DNA from: Frankiaceae bacterium
GTDB taxonomy: Bacteria > Actinomycetota > Actinomycetes > Frankiales > Frankiaceae
Direction: 5' to 3'
Assembly: GCA_030840885.1 (NCBI GenBank)
Contig: JAVEDQ010000299.1
Location: 1 to 6,477 of the forward strand
Length of the DNA: 6,477 bases
Positions 1 through 4,548 of this stretch are shown here, piece after piece. The position numbers were made by a program, and so were the translations under genes. Each line of letters starts with the position of its first letter. The stretch's first letter is position 1. The notes under the pieces are model-generated. The model did no database searches and was not told where the DNA came from. It saw nothing but the letters and a program-made list of their open reading frames with translations.

Positions 1-729
1 TTCGTGCCGCTCGCCGACGTCGACCCGATCTACTTCGCGAAGTCGTACTACCTGGAGCCGGAGAAGACCGGCACCAAGCCCTACGTGCTGCTGCGCGACG
101 CGCTCGAGCAGTCCGACAAGGTCGCGGTGGTGAAGGTCGCGCTGCGGCAGCGGGAGCAGCTCGCCACGCTGCGCGTCCGCGACGGCGTGTTCGTGCTCGA
201 GACCATGCTGTGGCCCGACGAGATCCGCGCGCCCGAGTTCGGTTTCCTCGACGAGGACATCGAGGTCCGGCCGCAGGAGCTCACGATGGCCGGGTCGCTG
301 ATCGACTCCCTCACGGCGGACTTCGACCCGAGCCAGTACACCGACTCCTACCGCGAGGCGCTGGAGGCGGTCATCGCGGCCAAGGTCGAGGGCCAGGAGG
401 TCGTCCAGCCGTCCGAGGAGCAGCCGCAGGGTGGTGCCGTGCTGGACCTGATGGCGGCGCTGCGGGCCTCGGTCGAGGCGGCCAAGGGTCGCACCGGCTC
501 CGCCGTCGCCGCGGTGCCCGATGCCGCCGACGAGGGCGCAGACGACGCAGCCGCCGAGGACTCGAACGAGGCGTCATCGCGTACTCCTCGCAAGAAGGCG
601 ACGAAGGCCAAGCCGGCGAAGGCCGCCGCCAAGAGCACGGCGAAGCCGGTCAAGGCCGGGAAGGGGGCCGAGAAGGCCGCCGACGACAAGAAGGAGAAGG
701 CGGCGCCGCGCAAGCGCAAGAGCGCCTGA
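1..729 (+). CDS. ku: Bacterial Ku protein (NHEJ DNA end-binding), 5'-truncated
   Basis: The reading frame is open from base 1, so the gene starts outside the window. A GTG at base 4 is internal, not a start. The 242 visible residues begin in the Ku core: DPIYFAKSYYLEP, then KPYVLLRDAL, then LATLRVRDGVFVLETMLWPDE, a series typical of the second half of prokaryotic Ku beta-barrel domains. Ku homodimers ring broken DNA ends and recruit the ligase LigD for non-homologous end joining. After the core (to about visible residue 160) comes an acidic Ala/Asp/Glu linker. A tail of about 49 residues (194-242) follows with 15 Lys and 4 Arg, resembling histone H1-like or HU-like tails. Such basic extensions are known in some actinobacterial Ku proteins and add DNA affinity. 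No ligD is visible, so it may lie upstream or elsewhere. The family call is secure; only the missing N-terminus limits it. Confidence 0.95.
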   Translation, partial: FVPLADVDPIYFAKSYYLEPEKTGTKPYVLLRDALEQSDKVAVVKVALRQREQLATLRVRDGVFVLETMLWPDEIRAPEFGFLDEDIEVRPQELTMAGSLIDSLTADFDPSQYTDSYREALEAVIAAKVEGQEVVQPSEEQPQGGAVLDLMAALRASVEAAKGRTGSAVAAVPDAADEGADDAAAEDSNEASSRTPRKKATKAKPAKAAAKSTAKPVKAGKGAEKAADDKKEKAAPRKRKSA

Positions 730-774
730 CGGCATATCTCAGTAGCCGCCGACCCGACCCACTGCTGCCTCAAG

Positions 775-1443
775 GTGAACCCAGCGCTGGTCGATGCCCT
801 GCGGGTGACGACCGAGGCGCCGAGCACCCTGTCTTCCCAGCTGTCTCCCCAGCTGTCTCCGGACCTGCTGTCCGCACTGGCCGATCTCATCGGTGTCGCG
901 GACGCTGCGCCCGACGACGCGGACGGTTCCGCCGGGCGGCTTCGCCTGACCCTGGACGACGGTGTCGACGAACAACGCGTGCTGGCCGCTGCCGAGGCTG
1001 TCATCACTTCCCGCGTCGGAGGCGGCACCTCCCGCGTCGGCGTCGTCGAGGAGGTCGGTCGCATCAGTGGCGACGGCCGGCTCGCCCTCGAGCAGCTGCG
1101 TCTGGTCACGTCCGGATCCGGGGTGGCGGCGTCGATGAGGCTCACCCTCGACGACCGGACGGCGACGGGGTCGGCGGAGCTGGACAGATCCGACGACGCT
1201 GCTGTGGCCGAAGCGGTCGTGGGGGCCGCGCTGCTCGCGCTCGAAGAACTGACCGAGGACGCCGTCATCGGCACCGTGGAACGCGCGGCCGTCGATGACG
1301 ACGGGGTGGCCCGCATCCGGCTCCGGCTGGACGTCGACGGCACCGACGTCGCCACCGAGGGGGAGGCGTCGGTCCTCGTCCACCGGCCGCAGGCCATCGT
1401 CCGCGCGGTGTTGGCGGCCCTCGAGCCGCATCTGCCGGACTGA
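775..1443 (+). CDS. Hypothetical protein with repeated strand-helix segments
   Basis: I do not recognise this 222-residue protein. The GTG start at 775 is the earliest in-frame start and has no good Shine-Dalgarno; GTG at 805 is an alternative. There is no signal peptide, membrane segment or Cys. Residues 22-29 read QLSPQLSP, encoded by a perfect tandem 12-bp duplication (837-848 and 849-860). Two segments, about 106-162 and 168-220, share one pattern: a turn, a strand (MRLTLDD or IRLRLDVDG), a polar hairpin ending in GSAEL or GEASV, then an Ala/Leu-rich helix ending LALEEL or AALEPHL. A shorter related piece, GRLRLTLDDG followed by an Ala-rich helix, sits near residue 54. This suggests duplicated small alpha/beta domains. 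The gene follows ku after 45 bp and could be co-transcribed. Codon usage matches the neighbours, which supports real coding. Function is unknown. Confidence 0.72.
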   Translation: MNPALVDALRVTTEAPSTLSSQLSPQLSPDLLSALADLIGVADAAPDDADGSAGRLRLTLDDGVDEQRVLAAAEAVITSRVGGGTSRVGVVEEVGRISGDGRLALEQLRLVTSGSGVAASMRLTLDDRTATGSAELDRSDDAAVAEAVVGAALLALEELTEDAVIGTVERAAVDDDGVARIRLRLDVDGTDVATEGEASVLVHRPQAIVRAVLAALEPHLPD

Positions 1444-1558
1444 ACCGTTTCCCCGGACTGACCCGGACGCACGAGAGCCGGGCCTGCCGTCCCAACTGGT
1501 AGGACCTGACGACCCGGCTCTCGAAGACGTGCTGCGCTGGCGCCCGTAGGCGGTTCAG
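1440..1558. terminator. Nested inverted repeat, candidate bidirectional terminator
   Basis: An 11-bp perfect stem pairs 1472-1482 (cgagagccggg) with 1513-1523 (cccggctctcg). It encloses 30 bases that contain a further gtcc/ggac pair (1489-1492 with 1502-1505). Outside it, ctgaaccg (1440-1447) pairs with cggttcag (1551-1558), and the first of these overlaps the stop codon of the upstream gene. The element lies between convergent genes, the expected place for a shared terminator. However, there is no T-tract on either strand and the loop is long. A structured RNA or a protein-binding site are alternatives. Confidence 0.45.
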
Positions 1559-1568
1559 CGCGACGGCG

Positions 1569-1742
1569 TCAGCTCTTGAAGGCGTCCTTGATGTTCTCGC
1601 CGGCGTCCTTGAGGTTGCCCTTGGCCTCGTCCTTGTTGCCCTCGGCCTTCAGGCTCTCGTCGCCGGTGGCGGACCCGGCGGCCTGCTTGCCCTTGCCGCC
1701 GACGGTGTCGACCTTGTTCTTGATCTTGTCACTCGCGCTCAT
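1569..1742 (-). CDS. CsbD family small stress-response protein
   Basis: This 57-residue, highly charged, hydrophilic protein has the CsbD layout. It begins SASDKIKNKVDTVGGKGKQAAG, continues with a TGDESLKAEGNKDEAKGNLK segment, and ends in an amphipathic NIKDAFKS. CsbD proteins are small, abundant general-stress proteins; in Bacillus subtilis csbD belongs to the sigma-B regulon. The biochemical role is not established. The ATG at 1742 is chosen because GGGAG lies seven bases upstream on the minus strand and the family normally starts here. The frame stays open further upstream, but that extension lacks CsbD character. The gene is convergent with the unknown protein and divergent from moeZ, so it is probably monocistronic. 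A GGGTAC element upstream suggests stress-sigma control. Confidence 0.9.
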   Translation of the reverse strand: MSASDKIKNKVDTVGGKGKQAAGSATGDESLKAEGNKDEAKGNLKDAGENIKDAFKS

Positions 1743-1747
1743 GTGAT

Positions 1748-1752
1748 CTCCC
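1748..1752 (-). promoter_or_regulatory. Ribosome binding site of csbD-family gene
   Basis: The minus strand reads GGGAG-atcac-ATG, so a five-base Shine-Dalgarno core sits five bases before the ATG at 1742. This fixes the start of the 57-residue protein and argues against a longer N-terminus. Confidence 0.7.
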
Positions 1753-1792
1753 AGGGGATCCGCGTGGAGCCGCTCTCCGCGTCGGGACGTAA

Positions 1793-1817
1793 GTACCCGC
1801 GCCTCGGGTGGCCTACC
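1793..1817 (-). promoter_or_regulatory. Candidate stress-sigma (SigB/SigF-like) promoter for csbD
   Basis: On the minus strand GGTAG (plus-strand 1813-1817) is followed by 14 bases and GGGTAC (plus-strand 1793-1798). GGGTAC/T is the -10 element described for actinobacterial SigB/SigF-type factors, with a loosely conserved G/T-containing -35. The -35 here is a weak fit. The implied start would be near 1786, giving a leader of about 44 bases. The downstream gene belongs to a classic general-stress family, which raises plausibility, but this is a motif inference only. Confidence 0.35.
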
Positions 1818-1865
1818 GGAATGCGCACAACTGCCGGGAAGTTGGGAGGATGGACGAACCCGAAC

Positions 1866-1871
1866 GAGGAG
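1866..1871 (+). promoter_or_regulatory. Ribosome binding site of moeZ
   Basis: GAGGAG lies five bases before the ATG at 1877. An in-frame ATG at 1850 directly abuts its own GGGAGG with no spacer, and a GTG at 1808 has no such site. The 1877 start also gives the N-terminus MTLPPLVEPA, which matches what I recall of actinobacterial MoeZ proteins. Confidence 0.7.
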
Positions 1872-1876
1872 CATTG

Positions 1877-3049
1877 ATGACCCTGCCGCCGCTGGTCGAG
1901 CCGGCTGCTGACCTGTCCGTCGACGAGATCAGGCGCTACTCGCGCCACTTGATCATCCCTGACGTCGCCATGGACGGGCAGAAGCGCCTGAAGAACGCGA
2001 AGGTGCTGGTCATCGGCGCCGGAGGCCTCGGGTCGCCGGCTCTCATGTACCTCGCCGCCGCCGGTGTCGGCACCCTCGGCATCGTCGACTTCGACGTCGT
2101 GGACGAGTCGAACCTGCAGCGCCAGATCATCCACGGGGTGTCCGACATCGACACGCCGAAGGCGGAGTCGGCGCAGCGCAGCGTGGCCGAGATCAACCCG
2201 TACGTGCAGGTCGTGCTGCACCAGGAGCGTCTCGACTCCTCCAACGCCCTCGAGGTCCTCGCGCCGTACGACCTGATCATCGACGGCACCGACAACTTCG
2301 CGACCCGCTACCTGGTCAACGACGCCTGCGTGCTGCTCGGCAAGCCCTACGTCTGGGGCTCGATCTACCGCTTCGACGGCCAGGCCAGCGTCTTCTGGGC
2401 CGAGCACGGCCCCTGCTACCGCTGCCTGTACCCGGACCCGCCGCCGCCGGGCATGGTCCCGTCCTGCGCCGAGGGCGGCGTGCTGGGCGTGCTCTGCGCG
2501 TCGATCGGCTCCATCCAGGTCAACGAGGCCATCAAGCTCATCGACGGCATCGGTGAGCCGCTGCTCGGCGAGCTGATGGTCTACGACGCCCTCGACATGG
2601 AGTACCGCAAGATCAAGGTCCGCAAGGACCCGGAGTGCGCGATCTGCGGCAAGAACCCCACGGTGACCGAGCTCATCGACTACGAGGAGTTCTGCGGCAC
2701 CGTCTCCGACGCCGCGGTCCAGGCCGCGGCCGGGTCGACGATCACCGCCTCGGAGCTGGCTGCGATGCAGAAGGACGGCAAGGACTTCCTGCTCGTCGAC
2801 GTGCGGGAGCCGGCCGAGTTCGAGATCGTGTCGATCCCCGGCGCCACCCTGATCCCCAAGGGCGACATCCCGGCGCACCTCTCGGAACTGCCGCAGGACA
2901 AGCCGATCGTCCTCTACTGCAAGACCGGTATCCGGTCGGCCGAGGCACTCGCCACGCTCAAGGGCGCGGGCTTCGCCTCCGCCACGCACGTGCAGGGCGG
3001 CGTCACCGCCTGGGCGAACCAGGTCGACAAGTCTCTGCCGGTCTACTGA
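1877..3049 (+). CDS. moeZ: MoeZ: adenylyltransferase-sulfurtransferase (ThiF/MoeB plus rhodanese)
   Basis: This 390-residue two-domain protein activates the C-terminal Gly of ubiquitin-like sulfur carriers (MoaD, ThiS, CysO types) by adenylation, then delivers sulfur through its rhodanese domain for molybdopterin, thiamine or cysteine synthesis. The N-terminal E1-like domain (about 15-250) starts with RRYSRHLIIPD, has the nucleotide loop GAGGLG (47-52), DESNLQRQ, the DGTDNF motif and a conserved Cys at 197 (PSCAEGG). Zinc-ligand pairs are C180/C183 and C254/C257. The rhodanese domain (about 295-388) has LLVDVREPAEF and the active-site loop CKTGIRS with catalytic Cys348. Length is normal and both domains look intact. 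The gene is divergent from csbD, and the ATL gene follows after 45 bp, probably in the same transcript. Confidence 0.96.
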   Translation: MTLPPLVEPAADLSVDEIRRYSRHLIIPDVAMDGQKRLKNAKVLVIGAGGLGSPALMYLAAAGVGTLGIVDFDVVDESNLQRQIIHGVSDIDTPKAESAQRSVAEINPYVQVVLHQERLDSSNALEVLAPYDLIIDGTDNFATRYLVNDACVLLGKPYVWGSIYRFDGQASVFWAEHGPCYRCLYPDPPPPGMVPSCAEGGVLGVLCASIGSIQVNEAIKLIDGIGEPLLGELMVYDALDMEYRKIKVRKDPECAICGKNPTVTELIDYEEFCGTVSDAAVQAAAGSTITASELAAMQKDGKDFLLVDVREPAEFEIVSIPGATLIPKGDIPAHLSELPQDKPIVLYCKTGIRSAEALATLKGAGFASATHVQGGVTAWANQVDKSLPVY

Positions 3050-3068
3050 GCACTCGTCCTACTGAGCA
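3043..3068 (+). repeat. Short direct repeat spanning the moeZ stop codon
   Basis: The ten-base unit ctactgagca occurs at 3043-3052 and again at 3059-3068, a 16-base period. The first copy includes the last moeZ codons and stop; the second lies in the moeZ-ATL gap. It looks like a small local duplication with no evident function. Confidence 0.6.
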
Positions 3069-3094
3069 GCACGCGGTCATCTGAGCTCCGCCTC

Positions 3095-3469
3095 ATGGCA
3101 CGTCGCACGCAGCCACCGAACTCGGTGTCGGCCGGGCTCGCCGTCCGCGGAATCATCGCGGGCGGCGAGCCGACGTCGCACGCCGCCGAGGTGCTCGACG
3201 CCATCGCCCGGATCCCTCCCGGCAAGGTGATGACCTACGGCGACGTGGCCGAGTACGTCGGACGCGGCTCCGGGCGCACCGTGGGCGCGGTCCTGAGCCG
3301 CCACGGTCACGAGGTGGCGTGGCACCGGGTGGTCCTCGCCTCCGGGCACCCGAACCCCGCCGGCCCCGTCGAGGCGCTCGCGCGGTTGCGGGCCGACGGC
3401 ACGCCGATCCGGCCGGACGGGGAGCGGGTCGATCTGGCGGCCGCCCGATGGGACGGGACGCCCGCCTGA
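3095..3469 (+). CDS. Alkyltransferase-like protein (ATL), MGMT family without catalytic Cys
   Basis: The 124-residue protein matches the DNA-binding domain of O6-alkylguanine-DNA alkyltransferases: IPPGKVMTYGDVAEYVG (Tyr48 of the helix-turn-helix region), GRTVGAVLSRHG with the nucleotide-flipping Arg61, then AWHRVVLASG. In true MGMT the last motif is PCHRV with a catalytic Cys; here Trp76 replaces it, as in E. coli YbaZ/ATL1. It should therefore bind alkylated guanine without repairing it and recruit nucleotide excision repair. The first 30 residues or so are a poorly conserved extension. The ATG at 3095 has no clear Shine-Dalgarno; GTG at 3125 is a less likely alternative. The gene sits 45 bp after moeZ, suggesting translation from a shared mRNA. 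Confidence 0.9.
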   Translation: MARRTQPPNSVSAGLAVRGIIAGGEPTSHAAEVLDAIARIPPGKVMTYGDVAEYVGRGSGRTVGAVLSRHGHEVAWHRVVLASGHPNPAGPVEALARLRADGTPIRPDGERVDLAAARWDGTPA

Positions 3470-3493
3470 CCTGCGCCTGATGACTGAGCGCAG

Positions 3494-3524
3494 CGGGCCA
3501 GGACGTAGCGGCGGTCCCGTTTTT
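3494..3524 (+). terminator. Possible rho-independent terminator after ATL gene
   Basis: cgggcc (3494-3499) can pair with gg-t-cccg (3513-3519, one bulged T), and five T residues (3520-3524) follow at once. An alternative stem is ggac/gtcc (3501-3504 with 3514-3517). The stem is modest, but a T5 run is rare in this GC-rich sequence and the site lies 25 bases after the ATL stop, before a gene with its own start signals. Confidence 0.45.
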
Positions 3525-3559
3525 GTCCGGTAGGCCGTAACCCGGACCGCGACGACGCG

Positions 3560-3588
3560 TTGGGCGGGTCAGTCGACCTAGTCAGAAT
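3560..3588 (+). promoter_or_regulatory. Candidate promoter of the secreted protease gene
   Basis: TTGGGC (3560-3565) and CAGAAT (3583-3588) are separated by 17 bases, a plausible weak housekeeping promoter. It would give a leader of about 20 bases that still includes the ribosome site at 3600. GTCA-gaat-TGAC (3581-3592) forms a small palindrome over the putative -10, and ggtc/gacc (3567-3570, 3575-3578) forms another, so an operator is conceivable. The evidence is motif-level only. Confidence 0.3.
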
Positions 3589-3599
3589 TGACCAGCCCC

Positions 3600-3605
3600 G
3601 GAGGA
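3600..3605 (+). promoter_or_regulatory. Ribosome binding site of the secreted protease
   Basis: GGAGGA lies eight bases before the ATG at 3614. It selects this start over the upstream in-frame GTG/TTG codons, and the chosen start gives a textbook signal peptide. Confidence 0.75.
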
Positions 3606-3613
3606 ATCGCCGA

Positions 3614-4453
3614 ATGCGACTGCGTCTTACCCGTCCCCGTTCCGCAAAGCTCGCCGCGGGTCTGTCCGTGGCCGCTGCGGTCGCGCTGGCACCGCTCGGC
3701 GCCTCTCCGGCATCGGCGGCGGGGGCGACGGTGACGCCGACGAACGCAGTCCATCCCGGTGTCATGACCTACACCGACGGCGCGCAGTGCACGGCCAACT
3801 TCATCTTCCGGGATGCGGGTGCCACCTACATCGGGCAGGCGGCCCACTGCTCCGGCACCGGCGCCTCCACCGAGACCGACGGTTGCCTCGCCGCGTCCCT
3901 GCCCCTCGGCACCCCGGTCGAGGTCGGCGGGGCCAGCAAGCCGGGCGTCCTGGTCTACAACTCCTGGCTCGCGATGCAGGCCGCCGGGGAGAAGGACCCG
4001 AACGCCTGCGCCTACAACGACATCGCCCTGGTCAAGCTGGACCCGGCCGACGCCGCCAACGTCGACCCGAGCGTCCCGTTCTGGGGCGGACCCGAGGGTG
4101 TCGCGCCGAGCACCCCGGCCCCTGGGTCGAGCGTCTACTCCTACGGCAACTCGTCACTGCGCGCCGGGCTCGCCCCGCTGTCGCCGAAGCAGGGCGCAGT
4201 GCTGCAGAACCTCGGCGGCGGCTGGTCGCACGCGCTGTACACGGTTACCCCGGGTATCCCAGGAGACTCCGGCAGCGCCTTCCTCGACAGCTCGGGTCGC
4301 GCCCTCGGCGTGCTGAGCACGGTCGCGCTGGCCCCACTGCCCGCCAGCAACAACGTCAGCGACCTGTCGAAGATGCTCGACTACATGCACAGCCACGGCG
4401 GGCCGAGCGCCTCGCCCGTCAACGGCACCGCTCCGTTCGCCCCGATCATCTGA
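3614..4453 (+). CDS. Secreted trypsin-like (S1 family) serine protease
   Basis: This is a 279-residue exported protein. The N-terminus MRLRLTRPRSAK is basic, followed by a hydrophobic Ala/Leu/Val core (13-30) and an ASA-A cleavage site after about residue 35, a Sec-type signal peptide. The mature part has the chymotrypsin-fold triad in order: His78 in GQAAHC, Asp136 in NDIALV, and Ser219 in GDSGS. Cys59 and Cys79 flank the His as in the usual first disulfide; Cys91 and Cys132 may form a second. There is no propeptide of alpha-lytic type, no membrane anchor and no C-terminal domain. Substrate is unknown. The gene has its own ribosome site and possible promoter and is bounded by candidate terminators, so it looks monocistronic between the DNA repair genes. 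Family assignment is strong; the biological role is open. Confidence 0.93.
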   Translation: MRLRLTRPRSAKLAAGLSVAAAVALAPLGASPASAAGATVTPTNAVHPGVMTYTDGAQCTANFIFRDAGATYIGQAAHCSGTGASTETDGCLAASLPLGTPVEVGGASKPGVLVYNSWLAMQAAGEKDPNACAYNDIALVKLDPADAANVDPSVPFWGGPEGVAPSTPAPGSSVYSYGNSSLRAGLAPLSPKQGAVLQNLGGGWSHALYTVTPGIPGDSGSAFLDSSGRALGVLSTVALAPLPASNNVSDLSKMLDYMHSHGGPSASPVNGTAPFAPII

Positions 4454-4467
4454 GCCTGCTGATCGGG
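4441..4467 (+). terminator. Hairpin overlapping the protease stop codon
   Basis: cccgatca (4441-4448) pairs perfectly with tgatcggg (4460-4467) around an 11-base loop containing the TGA stop (4451-4453). There is no T-tract after it. This is consistent with the T-less hairpin terminators suggested for actinobacteria, or with a 3'-end stabilising structure. Confidence 0.45.
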
Positions 4468-4507
4468 TAGTCCGCGAGCGCCACGCGTCGGCACGGATTC
4501 TGTCGGA

Positions 4508-4548
4508 GGCAGATGGTCGAATCGACCTGTGTCGCCCGACCATCTGCC
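4508..4548. repeat. Perfect 12-bp inverted repeat over the helicase gene start
   Basis: ggcagatggtcg (4508-4519) pairs with cgaccatctgcc (4537-4548) across 17 bases. Within it ggtcg (4515-4519) can instead pair with cgacc (4523-4527) across three bases, so two alternative hairpins compete. The repeat overlaps the GGAGG at 4505-4509, and the proposed GTG start (4529) sits in the loop. It could act as an RNA hairpin hiding the ribosome site, an operator, or the terminator of the upstream protease gene. Confidence 0.6.

Noticed and set aside
348..1472. Long minus-strand open frame opposite ku and the unknown gene
   Set aside because: It is low-complexity Ser/Arg/Ala, lies antisense to the recognised Ku tail, and has no motif.
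1471..1568. Possible tRNA in the structured gap (hairpin plus GGTTCA)
   Set aside because: No acceptor, D and anticodon arms can be laid out together, and the GGTTCA is not in a proper T-arm context.
1808..1876. Longer N-terminus for moeZ from GTG 1808 or ATG 1850
   Set aside because: The extra residues do not resemble MoeZ, and the best-spaced ribosome site serves ATG 1877.
1739..2989. Long minus-strand open frame opposite moeZ (416 codons)
   Set aside because: It is antisense to a clearly conserved two-domain protein; its translation is Arg/Asp/Gly/Val-rich without any family motif, as expected from GC-rich codon bias.
3043..3068. The ten-base direct repeat as an attachment site
   Set aside because: The copies are only 16 bases apart with no integrase nearby, so a small local duplication is the simpler reading.
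3560..3613. Longer N-terminus for the protease
   Set aside because: It would bury the signal peptide behind a charged stretch, while GGAGGA is properly spaced before ATG 3614.
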